From: Chromobotia macracanthus
Lineage: Eukaryota; Chordata; Actinopteri; Cypriniformes; Botiidae
DNA length: 64,000 nucleotides
Direction of reading: 5' to 3'
Assembly: GCA_036877525.1 (NCBI GenBank)
Contig: JAZGTH010000031.1
Location: 5,436,501 to 5,500,500, forward strand
Part shown: positions 13,215 to 26,090 of the stretch, piece after piece
Numbering within the stretch: the first letter of the stretch is position 1
Layout of the letters: each line of letters starts with the position of its first letter
Position numbers and translations under genes: made by a program
Notes under the pieces: model-generated
Databases searched by the model: none
The model's input: only the letters and a program-made list of their open reading frames with translations
What the model was told of the DNA's origin: nothing

Positions 13215-13400
13215 GTCAGAGCCATGGCTTAGCAGTTGGCACGTGCAATGAGCTGTGGTGCTCATGCAGGCGAAACAAGTTTGAGTCTGACCTGAGTCTG
13301 ACCCCTCTCTTCTCCAACTTATTTCCTGTTTCTGATAGTATGTCAAACAGGCCAAAATAATAATAATCATAATAATGATAATGAAAAATAATATACAAAT
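13215..13400 (+). mobile_element. tRNA-derived SINE, second family, with ATA-rich tail
   Basis: The A-box-like atggcttagcagttggca and B-box-like agtttgagtctgacc are separated by gagctgtggtgctcatgc. A pyrimidine-rich body follows (cccctctcttctccaactta, then tttcctgtttctgatagt) and then an ATAATA-type tail. The same arrangement recurs at 37323 and 54338. The preceding A-run at 13201-13214 may be unrelated. Confidence 0.65.
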
Positions 13401-13559
13401 GGAAAACTGAAAAATGCAAAGTGAAACAAGTGAACCTAAACTGTTCACTAAACCACAACAGGATTTTAAAATAAAAAGAAGGAAACAAATGGTCCGTAGT
13501 TAAGTCCTGGACCCAAAACAGTCCCATGTTTCACACAAAAATAACACACTTTCTGCCAT

Positions 13560-14400
13560 GATGTCTTTACCGTGCCTTGAGCTAGCCAAGTGTGAGAGGG
13601 AAATGGCCCTCTGGGGGCATGTGTGGAAAAGGTAGAGCCCAGACGAGTGTTACTCAACAGCCCTTAAGAGAGACAGGGGTGGTACAGGGAGCTGGCCCAG
13701 CTCAATCCCCCTGAATAAAACATCTAGCAACAATCCATAACGCAGCCATGGATAAATCTCGCCGTGCTCACTCTGCCCTTGGTGGAAGATCTGTCAAGAT
13801 TAGCCTGACATGAAGGCTATGGGGAGAAATAGTGTTTATCTGAACCCTAACAAGGGGGCTCTGAGCCTTTAAGCACTGAACTGGAATCGCTTAAGACGAA
13901 GCACAGTGCGAGGGAGCATTCTGGGCCAGTTTGCAGGCTGCTGGCAAGTACACTGGCTTACACAGAAGAGAAAATGGAGGAAAACACTCTACATCTGCTG
14001 CATGAGTAAGACCCAGTGCATTAAGGTAGCGGGCTCCAAAACGAGCAGCTGCTCTCTCTGGGGAGCCTGCAGTCAGGCTGTGAGGAGCTTCTTCTGTCCT
14101 TCAACAGGCAATTAACACCGTGTCCATTACTGGCCTCAGGGGGTTCCACAAGCAGCCATGTGGAGAAGAGGTGAAGTGCTTGAGAGCGCGAAAGGAAGAG
14201 GAGACGGGGATCTTTCAGGTCACGGCCTGGAGAGGAAGTTTAAAGGAGACAGAGGGGAGAAAAGAAAGCCATTGGCTGCCACAGACAAAAAGAAAAGCAG
14301 GTGCTATTTGTCATCCCATGGAGATTTATGGTATTCACATAACTCAAGCATATTTAAAAGAAAAGGCAGCTGGAAATTCAAAAATGTGCATCCTGGCCAG
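13560..14400. promoter_or_regulatory. Possible conserved non-coding block
   Basis: Moderately GC-rich unique sequence with several open frames, including 147 residues from 14120. None has a recognisable domain, a plausible splice frame or a homologue I know, so I treat the block as non-coding. Confidence 0.25.
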
Positions 14401-14939
14401 CTGTAGATGTGCACTTGCTGTTTGCCTGTCCTTGACCGGGTCTCTCACCGCCCAAGAGACGAGCCCCCGGTCCTATTTGTGTGCTACAGATGCGGAATGT
14501 TTTCCTACGAGCAGACTGGTCACAACTCATAAATGTTTCAATGCTGTTCTTGTCTTTCTTTGATCTGAGGGTAAGGCGAGAAGTGGTTGTTCACACCATG
14601 CAACGCAATCTCCACTTCCTCTATGGGGAGATCCTATTCTGCCTGACTTCCAACATATTTTTTTCCTCTCTATCTCTTTTTTTTAAATAGCTTTTGGAAG
14701 TTTTATCAGATTTCTTTAGCTACCCGAGTCTCTCCTTATAACTAATTGTGTGGGATACTCAGAAAAATATTTCAGGGCAATGCAATTTACAAAATGCAAT
14801 TTCCACGAACCTCCAGCCATTTTTCCCTCAGAAATGAGATCTGAGATCCCTACGAGAGAAACACTGTCTGCTTATAAGCATGTAATAGTCTCCTTTTCTG
14901 AATTCTGCATTACGTCTAATTTAAGTGAAATATAGCAGA

Positions 14940-15350
14940 AACCTGCTCATTGTGGCACGAGCGGTGATTAAATACTTCATATATGGAAATCCTAGGAAAG
15001 GAGCAAGTGGGAAATAAGTGTTTAAATTGAGTGAAAGCAAATTAATGGGAATTAAGGCAAAGAATCACTTGCTACTTCTGTCATATCCCTCCTTGTTGCT
15101 CAATATGTGTGCTGGCAGTGCAGACATTTAAGACAATCTCTCTCAGACGGCCCGTTTCTCCAGCAGAGATCATTATGCAGTGTCAACCCCCTGTTGACAA
15201 GTTTACCCGCTTTTTCACTCCGCACAGATGCCGTGGCGGCTGCCGGCGGCATGGAGCTCAGCTTGGAGCAAGCTCCGAGTGGAAAGATTCTGTCATGTCT
15301 CGGGAGAGTGGGGTAGACGCTTTATAACTCAGCTGAAACTCATAAACAGA
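14940..15350. promoter_or_regulatory. Candidate intronic enhancer
   Basis: Includes gtgattaaatacttcatata, gcaaattaatgggaattaag and, at the right end, a CpG-bearing stretch with ccgtggcggctgccggcggc (15230-15249). Confidence 0.4.
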
Positions 15351-17530
15351 GCCCCTAGCTAGCTGAGAACAAGACAGCCTCTCTATCTCTCCCTGAAAAA
15401 GATGGAGACTTTTGATGGACACAGTAAGTAGATGTGAGGCTTTGGTTCAAACTATTAAAGGTCCATGTCTCGTCATATTCTGGTACTGCAGCTAGCCATT
15501 GCTGATGTCAGCATATTTTATATTGAAATTATACAGCACCATTTGAAGACCTCATTAAAGTAAAATTAAGGTTTAGTGCCCTTTTAATTCCTATGTGGGA
15601 TTGAGGTCATCTGGATGCAAGTGAACTCCTAAACGTTGACAAAAATTACTTTTCTAAGCCTTAAAAATGTCATCTTTTTTAGAAAAATAAACCAAAAGCA
15701 TTGTTGACTCATCTTGCACTACAGTTTTTTGTCCAATCAAAAATAGTCACAAAACACCTGAGCATCTAGCAAAATAACAGTTTGTGGTGGTTATTGGCTA
15801 ATTAAAAAGAAGTAAAAAAAAGCCCTTTAAAATGTTCCACCCAAACAGCCTGTTTCAACAGGAAATATGTCAGGACAAAACACTGACACTAAAATAACAC
15901 TTCATGTGATTCCTCATTTCTCTTGCCTGCCTGCTTTGTTTTTAGCTGGTAGAGATGTGAAAAATTAAGCATTAGTATCTATAACAAATAAAGCAACAGT
16001 GGAGCTTTGAATGAGCACTGCATGTGGCTGCCGTTCCAACAGCCCTCACATTTATTCCCTGAAACCAGCTTGTCATTGCTTTTCAGCTATGCAGGGTTCA
16101 AACTTGGCAACCCCTCTTAGACCTTCTATTGGAAAGGGGTAATGTGTTGCCAATCTGCAGTTTAAAACTGCCCCTTGAGAAGACTGTGAGGGGATCAATG
16201 CCACCAAGTCTTGGCACGCATATAGCTCTCTGTTGCCTGGCTCGTCACTCGGCTGGACCTGGGGAAAAGCAGCCTGTGTTAAGATCTGGCCAGATAGGGG
16301 GAATTAAAGAGGGGTTCTGTTTTTTGGCATAACTTCTTACATCCATGCCTCATGCAGAGAGAAGCTTAAACATTTTCGGATTGAAAACACTGACTACGGT
16401 CTCAGATGAGGGTGATAGATGGTACAGATTATGAAATATGGCAGAGTATGTACAGTCTCTGCAATCATGGCATTATGGCTAGTTCATGCAAACAAAGATT
16501 ATGAAATATGAATATGAAAATATATCACTCATATCTCATCTCAGTATTTCAATCAAAAGAACACAGGCAATGTGTTTTTGAGCCCCAATTCAATCAGTTG
16601 TAAGACACTGCAGCAAATGCTTGTAAATTTGTAAAAGACCAAGAGTGTTTTTTCTGATTCAGGTGAATGCTGCAGACCGCTGTATTTAGATCTCTATCCT
16701 GTCACAGCGGTATAGCCTTCTGGATGTGTTTACCTCCACAGTGAGCAAAAGAGCAGAATAATCACTAACTCGCCCACAGCACAAACCCTCTGAATGTCTT
16801 CCCTATAGCAGACGTTACAGCACCGTCCACCAGAACAATAAGATGTGAGATCAGTTCTGTTTATACATGCAAAATCCACCAGTTTGTACACCAAATGTAA
16901 ATTTCCAGATCTGTTCATGTGCGTATAATTTTGTAATTCTATGTCCAGACCTTTGAAATTAGTTTTGTATGTATAAACAAAATGAACAATAAAAATTATT
17001 TTGCACTGCATTCTGATTTTAGACATCAACTTTCTTACTGATTCAACTAATGGACTTACAAGTTTACAAATTTTTTATCTAAACTAACTAAAGATTTTAA
17101 CTAAGCCAACTAATTTGCATAACAGTGTGTACATAATGGAGAACAAAACACCCAGAAACTGTTCCAAATATCACTGTGGGCTGTGTTGACATACCTGTCA
17201 GTGAGCAAATCCACACTACTTCTGAAGAGCTACAGTAGCGGAATAGCATGGTATATTGCTGGGGTTTGTCTCTACTGCAGATCTGTGCATCACACTGCAG
17301 TATTGTAATCAGGTATACTTCATCCATCAAGCTTTACATGATCTATTTATTTGAATAAAACATTTCAGGAAAAGAAACAACGTTCACAGTGATAATTAAC
17401 TAATAAACATGGGAAATGTAGTAGTCTGTTAGATGTTGCCTATGAAGTTCTTTAAAGTGGCAAGATCACACTGGGCAGACTACATCCCCGGAGAGAAAGA
17501 AGCAACTTCAAAGTTTGAGCTAGCTTGTGG
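15351..17530. other. Intron spacer with few features
   Basis: AT-rich. A 15-base direct repeat (agattatgaaatatg) lies at 16426 and 16496, and a POU octamer (atttgcat) at 17113-17120. The open frame at 16730-17029 has no known domain. Confidence 0.5.
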
Positions 17531-17531
17531 A

Positions 17532-17532
<1 letters not shown>

Positions 17533-17604
<72 letters not shown>
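17533..17604. repeat. (CA)36 microsatellite
   Basis: Uninterrupted CA for 72 bases. The Thr-His and Cys-Val open frames across it are artefacts of the repeat. Confidence 0.98.
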
Positions 17605-17606
<2 letters not shown>

Positions 17607-18722
17607 TGCCTGGTAACGTATTCTTACTTTGACACCTGGGGAAAATTCCTGTCCTCATTAGCTGGTCTCCACGGTTACAGCTGAGTGACAGGCCGTGGGC
17701 ACCATGGCCGACATCACAAGAATGGGGCCATCCCACAAAGAACAGACATTATGTCATCATTTCATCCAATCATCACTTCCTGTTCCTGATATGGTACAGG
17801 CTTCCCTGTCTGACCTGACAAATCATCCTTCATGTTGCTGTCTATTTTGTCTGGTGCAAAAGCAATGCTAACATAAAACATTGTTACACAATGTATGCAA
17901 TATTGTTGAATGTGTTAGACAAATTTTGAAGCTTGTTAATAAAGCTTTTCAGGCCCAGAAACAGTCACTTTGTCTAAATATAAAGCTGTCTAATGCATTT
18001 ACAGCATACCAGGCTATTAAAAATGAAATAATTACCTGGCAGTCTCATGGAAAGGCTTTTAGTAATCAAGCAACGTCTGCCGGCTGAAACCTAATAACTG
18101 AGAACTTTTTTCAGTAAATCACAGGGGTGAGAGAGGCATAGGGAAGGAACTGGACAGATCCATTTACAGACACACAAACAGAATCTTTAATCTTCTTCAA
18201 AGTCAGCTGACAATCTATTTGCTAATCAATGAACACCGTCTATGTGACAGATCTGAGGCAGGTGTCAAGTTCTAACAGTGCATTGTGAGGTAAAATAGAA
18301 AACAGTGAAGCTCTCTGAGGAATTGAACTAGTGTTAATATGGAAAAGGGATTCTGGGAACATCAATAATATGGAGACATTGCATGAAGAAAACGGCTATA
18401 AAAGCACTAAGCTTTTAGTGCTGCATCACTTTTTTATTCTGCATCACATTTGTATGTTCTGTTAACTTGGCAAGTTCAAATTCTAAATGGCTGCCACTTT
18501 TTGACTAAGTCTATTGCAAAAACATGAATTTCATCAGTCCTCTGCTACAACAAACATTATAAGTGGGAGCAGACAGACTGATTTTAGAAATATGATTGGG
18601 AGAAAACAATGCTTACATCTCCAAATAAATTCAATTAAAAGAACCTCTTTAACAAAAATATTTTACTGTAACATTCATAACAGAGAACAAACAACTATGA
18701 CTCGAATACTGTTTTCTACATT

Positions 18723-18765
18723 CAACATTCAATTTGTCAACATTCAACATCAACATTCAATTTGT
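18723..18765 (+). repeat. 15-base direct repeat
   Basis: caacattcaatttgt at 18723-18737 and again at 18751-18765, with related caacattcaacat between them. Confidence 0.85.
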
Positions 18766-18794
18766 ACTGCATTTTTTAAAGCAGTTTTTTCCCC

Positions 18795-18846
18795 ACTTTT
18801 GGGTACAAATTTGTCCCCAAAATATGATTAAGTAGGTACACACACA
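18795..18846 (+). repeat. Fragment of the repeat at 21752
   Basis: acttttgggtacaaatttgt then ccccaaaatatgattaagta matches the 3' part of the 21752 element with a handful of changes. Only the end is present. Confidence 0.6.
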
Positions 18847-19639
18847 TTAATCAGCATATCAGTGTTTTAAAAATACATATAATACATAATACATAGAAAA
18901 TATATAAAAACAGATAAAAGACTCAAGGTAGGTAAACATGGAAAATATCAAATTAGAGTGAAATGGCATCACACACCTTCACAGCTATCATGTGTTTTCA
19001 TGTTTGGCACACACAGAAATATCTAACCATATGGCAAGTGTGAAGAAACAATCTATTATTCCAAGGCATGTGTGGGTTTACATTTCTGTAGATTTCTGTG
19101 TGAACAATTAGGCATGTGTTGCCATATTGTGTGGAAAGGACATGCTGTTGTAATCCTACATGCAGGTTCAATGCACCATCGTGATGGTCTACTGTACTGT
19201 ACAAGGCACTAATCCACACAATTGGCCTACAGACCGAGATCCTGATCCAAGTGTGTATTATCCACAACAAATGAAGCTGGGGAGAGAAAAACAGACCTCA
19301 AACGCTAGATCAGCTTCATTTCCACACAAACAAACAAGTGCTCTACTGTATATTGCTTGTCATTGCCTACTTCTGCTTTGCTAATCTGAGGTGTGTGCTA
19401 CATGAGCGAAACGCTGTGATAATGCTACATTTGGAAAGTACAATACAATGGAAGGGGGTGGATTCGAAATAATGATACACCTTTCGATTCATCTCAGCTG
19501 GCTTTTGCTTGTTTTCACAAACACAGCAGTCACATAGGGCCACTGCTCAGAATTTGCAGGCAAAAATGACATCGCTGACAAAATCTTCCTCTGTTGGCGT
19601 TACTCTGTAAGCCTGAAGACTTCTGCACTTTTTTGCCAA

Positions 19640-20010
19640 ACCAATTCTCTTTTTTTCCTCTGCGACAGCTCCTCCTGTCTCTCTCTCTCTCCCTCTCTTT
19701 CTGGAGGGGAGCAGGATCTCATTAGTAGCTGCAGAATAACACGTCGTCCTCTCTCTGCAGGTTCAAGGTGATGGAAGATTAGACTGTTTGGCCCTGCCTC
19801 ATCCTGAATGCAGAGCGCGTGTTTCTCTGCCCGTGAACACCAAATTACATTGAACCCGGGGAGTCTAACTCCATTAATTTTAAATGGAAGATTAATTTAA
19901 CAATATGCAGCGGATATTTGTTACAAACCCATCATGTGAAAGTGACGTACGGCAATAAATTTGCCGGTGGCACGGGCTGGCTCTGAAACCCCCTGCAAAA
20001 ATAAATCAAC
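19640..20010. promoter_or_regulatory. Candidate intronic enhancer
   Basis: Around 19871-19900 it reads ccattaattttaaatggaag then attaattta, two TTAAT cores 15 bases apart within a partly palindromic stretch. Continues with gtgacgtacggcaataaatt. A CT-rich tract lies at 19677-19700. Confidence 0.45.
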
Positions 20011-20879
20011 TGACATTTTCAGCTTCATCGTTTGCTAATGTCAGACTCACACTAACATCAAAGTCAAACTAATGCACGATCATGCACGCGCACACATGTA
20101 CCAGCACAGATATCCTACAAACACCATGGCAAACTGAAATTTTACTTCTGTGGGAAAATGCTACATTCTTAATCAAGTCTTAATTGGAACTACTTAAAGT
20201 TATTTTAATGCTAGGCATAATTAGCTAGTCATTCCTTGATACAAGTGTGTTACAATTAGCGTTAACCAGTAGCTACACTATCTGAGGCAGAGCAAGTTAT
20301 TACTTTTTTGATTGAAGATAATGACAATTTATTTATAGGTTTCAAGCTTTTTTCCTTGGGTAAACAGTAACACTTAAGGGCTATTTCTCACTGTTGAGTT
20401 GCCAATTAAGTTACTTTGGACATTCAATTAAAGTACACTTCAGGTTCTTGGTCCTAAACACTAATACATATAAGTATATATAGTATATAAATAAGATATA
20501 GTTACAAAACAAGGTAATATCAGGTTTTTTAAAGAATGGCTCTCCTGCAGCATTTGGCACTAAAACCAATAGTAAAACCAAACTGGAACCTTCATTTTTA
20601 AAGTGGATCTTTATCACATGAATGACGTTTATCACATCGTCTTCATGGCGTTCACAGACACCTCCTTTTTCCCATGCTAAACAAGAAAAGGAGGGTATCC
20701 ATTTTAGACCAACCCCATGATGCCTCTCTGTGTTCTAAATGAGACCTCCGTTGGGTCCCTGTGACAAAAACTGACACACGATTACTGTCTCCCACTCAAC
20801 CAATCGACCGCCAGTACTCACGGTGACTGCCTTCCTAAAGGACAAACGCAGCCATTTGCTTGCCCAGGAGGGAGGGAGC

Positions 20880-21240
20880 GACAAAGTGAAACCAAGGTTA
20901 TTAGCTAATCTTCATGCAGAACTACAAAGAAATCTCCTTTAAACACAAACACTCCCACCCACACACACAAACCCATGAACACCCTGTGGCCCAATGCGGC
21001 CTGGCTGCCCTTATCCACTGGCATCAAAAGTCACGGCTGATCTTGGGTCTGTTTAATGTGAACTCTCTTATGGGAGCACCCTGTCTAATTAGAGAAATTG
21101 ATAACCCCTGCGCGTATTAACGAGGCAATATATTTTGAAGTCATTAAAGATAACCAAGGCAATAAGTTTGGCTTTAAGCGCCACTAGCTTCAACTGCCTT
21201 CATTTCACCAATTATGAGGATGAAAAGGGGAAAAAATGGA
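20880..21240. promoter_or_regulatory. Candidate intronic enhancer
   Basis: A perfect ctaattag palindrome at 21085-21092 is followed by aaattgataacccctgcgcg and aagtcattaaagataaccaa. At the left end, ggttattagctaatcttcat. Confidence 0.45.
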
Positions 21241-21751
21241 AGGGGGTGAGAAAGGTGGAAGAGAGAGAGTGAGACAGAGAAAAAGCAATTCCTACCTACT
21301 CAACTGTAAATGGCTGGTTATTGGAATCTTTAAAACAGGCAGCCAGGAGTAAATGACACTAGCAGCTCTACCTTCTCACTCCTTCCAGTTAATGAAGAAT
21401 TAAAGCTCCCATTTGCTGTATTATTGGGGTTCACAGGGGGTTAGGTTGTCGAGGGGTGTGTTTGACAACGATGTTGATTTAGTGTTGCGGAAGCTCACCG
21501 CACCATGGCAGAACATCACTCAATCCTGTCACTACCACTTATCTCCTGCATTCTCTCTGCAGCAGGAGAATCCAGGTCATCCTTCTCGCTCACCAGAATT
21601 CTCCACATCCTGTCTGTGGCACTTCCTGTAAGGTTGTTGAGGTTTATTTTGGTCTCCGTTTGGTTTTCATTCAGCAGAACACTAAATAGACAAATTTCTA
21701 AGAATAAATTAAATTCTTATTTCTTAGACACACACTTACATATGTATCTAA

Positions 21752-21965
21752 ATGGGGACATTCCATAGACTTCTACTGTTTTTATACGCAGCTAGTTATA
21801 AACACTATAACCCAACCTTAACCCACACTGTACAGAAATTTTGCATAAAAAAAAATACTATATTTTTACTATATTTTTATAGGTTTCGCTTAGTTTCGCT
21901 TATTAGTACTTTTGGGTACAAATTTCTCCCCAATATATGGTTAAGTAAACCCACACAGACATACA
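21752..21965 (+). repeat. Interspersed repeat beginning ATGGGGACATTCCATAGAC
   Basis: Starts atggggacattccatagac, contains cactataacccaaccttaac, and ends acttttgggtacaaatttct then ccccaatatatggttaagta. Its last 50 bases recur at 18795. Repeats starting with this phrase are common in cyprinids. There is no coding capacity, and the 114-residue frame across it is accidental. Confidence 0.6.
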
Positions 21966-22179
21966 CAAACATGGATCCAATGGGGTATAATAGAGATCCA
22001 ATAGTAGTGATTTATGCACTTAGTTTAACTAATGGCAGCCATCATTTCAATCATTTAAATGCACAGTCAAATTCACAGGTAATTCTGTCTTATTAACTGG
22101 TCACAACCTTGACTTAAGCATTTGGGAATCCAAACACAGTGAAAACAATTTCTGCAGTAATTCCACCCACATCATGTTG

Positions 22180-22345
22180 GCATTGATTCAACCGCTAATT
22201 GTCTCTCTCATTTTAATGTGCAACAGCCACTGCCAATCTAATAGGCCCTAAGTGTGCCGCTCCCTATACAGTAATTAATTAAGCTAATCAGAGGAGCAGG
22301 GCTATTCTGACTGGACACACACCTCTCTCGCCCAGGAGATGATTA
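22180..22345. promoter_or_regulatory. Candidate intronic enhancer, compact
   Basis: accgctaattgtctctctca, ccaatctaataggccctaag and gtaattaattaagctaatca: about five TAAT cores in 110 bases. Confidence 0.45.
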
Positions 22346-22409
22346 GTGAGGACAACACAGGCCATTGTCATGGTGCTCTACAAGGTAAGGTTAAACACAT
22401 CTGTGTTTT

Positions 22410-22431
22410 GTTCAAGCTCTGTTCAAGCTCT
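22410..22431 (+). repeat. Perfect tandem duplication of 11 bases
   Basis: gttcaagctct occurs twice head to tail, a recent local slippage product. Confidence 0.9.
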
Positions 22432-22739
22432 GCCTATTCCAGACATAGGTTGTTTCCTGTCACTTTGTATACATTACACAGTTCATTAATACACCATGGG
22501 CTACGTGGCATTCAACAGGCATGTTCTGTGAGGGCTACTGACCCACCCTGGTTTTTGTTTCTCTTTAATGTGATCATTTCATCTCCTACTATTATTTTAT
22601 TTGGAGGCTCTGAAGCTGTTTCGGGCCATCGACCCACAACTGGACGATAAACTCTCACCGATACCCCGCCATGACCCTGCCAAATCCCATCAGTGCCAAA
22701 TGAACAGAGAGTGAGTAAAACAGATGAGGAACAAACTGA

Positions 22740-23180
22740 TGATGTGTGAGAGGAGCGAGTCATGCATGGATATTGATGAACTGTTTTCTGACACAGTGCT
22801 AAATTGGAGCTCAGCTCTGTGGCTTGTCTGGGAAGATTTGAAATGTCATTTTCATGATGTAATTGGAAAAGAAAACGACAGCAGTCTAGAACTGATTAGT
22901 AAGCGGAAAATGAACAAACCAGAGTGTTAACCGTGGAGGCTTGAGGAAAGTGGGTGAAGACGCATTAAGTATAAGGTTTGATAATGTCACCTGCTGTGTT
23001 GTCACTCATCACATTTTCAAAGACTGTAATTAGATTTAATTTGAAGCAGCTGTCAAAAAACAGCATCCATGTCATTTCTAATGAAGAACTGCAGCACGCT
23101 GTCGAGTGTTATCGCACTGTAAACACAGAAAATGATTCAATTTACAGTTGACATCACATTAAGGTCGTATTTTCTTCAAA
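22740..23180. promoter_or_regulatory. Possible conserved non-coding block
   Basis: ttcatgatgtaattggaaaa, gactgtaattagatttaatt and gcagctgtcaaaaaacagca. Unique, without repeats. Confidence 0.35.
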
Positions 23181-25439
23181 TTCAGATCATCATCAAAAGT
23201 GAATTTGTTGAAAAAGGACGGTGATTTAAAATGACAAGCTTCAAAATGCCAAAAAAAGCACCACAAATATCTTAAGTGGCAGATTTTTGTCATTATAAAA
23301 CGGCATCAATTTAATCTGGATTGAAAAGAGCTACTTGGACATTCTGCCTAATCTCTTTTGTTTAACAGTCTAACAAAAAAAACACAAAAAAAGAGTAACA
23401 CAACAATGAGTAACCAATGACAAAATTACCTTTAAACAATAATCTGTTGCTGTAATAATCTTAGCTGTCTCGCAGCACCATGAGCTTGGCCCTAACCAGA
23501 TCCCTAGATACTCTCTGGATCTTCTCGCCCATCCATATCTGAATGACACGTCTGGGGACTGTTTCCCCTCTTCCTTAACCTCTCGGCTCATTACGGCTAG
23601 TCTCAGCGGTGCTACACTAACCAGAAGCTCATATATTATAAGCTATGCACTCTCTCTCCTTCCCTCTCAAATCTAAATAGATGGTTCAGGGTGGTTAGAT
23701 CAGTAGCAGGTACAGCGTCAGCCCCAGGGAGCTGGAGCTGATTTGCAGAGTAAGCCACTTTTTAAAGTATATTTAGCATTACACACCTGGTGCGCTTTAG
23801 CCACGGAAGCGGAATGGCTGCCCCTGTTTTGCTGAGGTGTTTGATGAAGCTCAATGTCGCTCACCTGGAGATGCATGGTGGCTACCCAGGGCCTCCATTA
23901 GGCCCCACACCTGTGTGCTTATGATCTAGATATGGGAAGCATCACCTAAATTCAGTAACTTCAAAGTCTCGGGGTAAAAACGCTGGGATGAGTAATATAT
24001 AATGACGAGTCTCACTGCCCCCTAGTTATGTGGTTTAACAATGGATCATGAGCACAAAATACCAACGTCAATGAGATTACAGGTGCAGGAGGTGATACCT
24101 GAGAAACACTGTTAATATTTTAAATCGACACCCAAACAAACACACACCTCCCCTTCAGTGCACCGCCCTCATAACAAACATGCTATGCAACACAGGCACT
24201 TTGTGTATCTCCTATGTACACAGCCAGTACTATGTGCAAATGCAATATTTTTGTTCAACACACCCACCGAACAGAAAATCGCAAGCTGTTTTAATGTTCA
24301 ACAGCTTTTCTCAGAAATCACTTAAAGCATCTTTAAGAGTGGAAAGACATGCACAATAAGTAATATATACAACTGTGTATACAACTGTATGTACATTAAT
24401 AAGTATTTACATAATAAGTAACTATTGCATAATGCATAAACACTAGTGGAGAATATTGCACCATAGAATATTGTATAACAAACATATAATCTATATCTGC
24501 TTGTACTTGTATTTATAAAATTCCTTGAGTATATCAATGCATCTCTATTTAAAATGGCACAGAAATGGTGTACAATAAGCACTTCACTGTTTGGCTGGAG
24601 GTCTGAATGAAGGTTCAAAAAAGGGCAAAAAAGTGTCTGTAATCCTGCACACTCTTTCCAGACAACGTTCGGCTCTCATTAACACCACTGAGGTTACAGG
24701 AGGAGCCTGGAAGCAAGTAGAGGTTTTCTTCAACAGAGCAAACATCATTAAAAACTTTCTCATTCAACCTTGTGTTCCTTCACTTTCTGGCTTTTTCACA
24801 CCTGAAGGGGCAGGGTGAAATGAGCCAGGAACTGTCTTCAGTTACCTGGATTGTTTCCTCTGATCTGCCTTTTAAAATGAACATTACAGGCCCTTCTTGC
24901 GTTAGACTCTTCCTTTGGGATGCAGGCCGACATCACAGCTATATATTTCACCGACACTGCACTCTCTGCTGGCACCTGATTAGAAACTGCATTTTTTGCT
25001 AAGAGTAAAGCAGTAGTCTGTCATTATTTTTATAAGATTCAAACACCAAACCCAGACCAAATGCACATTAATAGAGGAAATGTCCACTGAGACACACAAA
25101 CACAAGAAAGTGTTTGCTATACAAGTTGCTATACACTTAATCTGTACAATAATGGCATTTTGTCATAATATCATATATTTATTCATGATATTACCTGTAA
25201 TTAAACATACCCAAATACCCCATTGAGTGCACACTTCATCTGTAGTGCATACTACATGGGTCACTATACCTAGTTCAGAGCTCTAGATATAAAGGAAGTG
25301 ATGTCACTTAACTCAGTAAGTAAATCACATAGCACTGCATGTGAAACCATTATTATTTAGTAAATTGGCTGAGAGTGGAGATGCTTTTAAAATAATACAC
25401 AAATAAATAAAATAAGCGAATGAGTGACTTATTATATGA
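23181..25439. other. Intron spacer, nothing recognised
   Basis: Mixed AT-rich sequence. The part at 23690-23960 is more GC-rich (ggtacagcgtcagccccagg) and could hold a small element. No gene seen. Confidence 0.45.
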
Positions 25440-26090
25440 ATTAGAGCGAAGAGGAAATGAGAATGATGTAAAAACCTCAGAGGACAGATCCGCTCTGATT
25501 TTTACTCTGAGTGTTGTAAATTAAATTCCCTTGTCAAAACTCTAATCATTCTCGGCAGATGGAGGCTCGCGCTCCCATTTTGTATCCATGGGAATTCTAA
25601 TGGTTATTGTTTCTGTTTAAATAGGAGATTATTGCATTTTAATAAGTCCTCTCTGGGATTTGACACAAAAATGCTGCTTCATGAATTGCTGGAGAAGGCT
25701 GTTAGTGTGAGCAGGGAAGAGATCGATTTACTGGATGTGACGAGTTGACTACTACATCCCTCCTACACGCCTCTCCTCCTCCCTCCATCACCCCATCTTC
25801 CCCTTTAAATGTGAACGGCTGCATGCATATTTACCACCGTAAGAAGGATCCGCCACGGGGATAATAATTCCATCCACCAGCGGGGGGAGGAGAGGAGTCT
25901 AACTGTGGATTTTCATTAAAATGACACATCTGTTCAGCAATTTCAGCAAAGTAATTCTGCTGAAAGTTTTATCGCCTAGTTTTCATTATTCACTCCACTG
26001 GGCTGAATACAGGACTCATCTTGTCGAATTAACACATTCAATATGACTTTTTTTTAAGTAGCAAAGAGGAGCGGGAGGGGAAAGTAATCA
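25440..26090. promoter_or_regulatory. Candidate intronic enhancer, one of the strongest by eye
   Basis: More than 600 bases of unique sequence with gtaaattaaattcccttgtc, gggaattctaatggttattg, attgcattttaataagtcct, gcatgcatatttaccaccg and ggataataattccatccacc. Short conserved-looking phrases are packed with almost no filler. Confidence 0.5.

Larger units (their letters stand above)
17605..19639. other. Intron spacer, one small regulatory candidate
   Basis: The stretch 17970-18090 (ctaatgcatttacagcatac, then gtaatcaagcaacgtctgcc) may be conserved. The rest is AT-rich with a repeat fragment at 18795. Confidence 0.45.

Noticed and set aside
14120..14563. 147-residue plus-strand open frame
   Set aside because: No known domain, no splice or promoter signals that support it, and it overlaps an equally open second frame.
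18394..18417. Hairpin agcactaa/ttagtgct as a microRNA precursor
   Set aside because: The stem is only about 8 bp, far short of a precursor.
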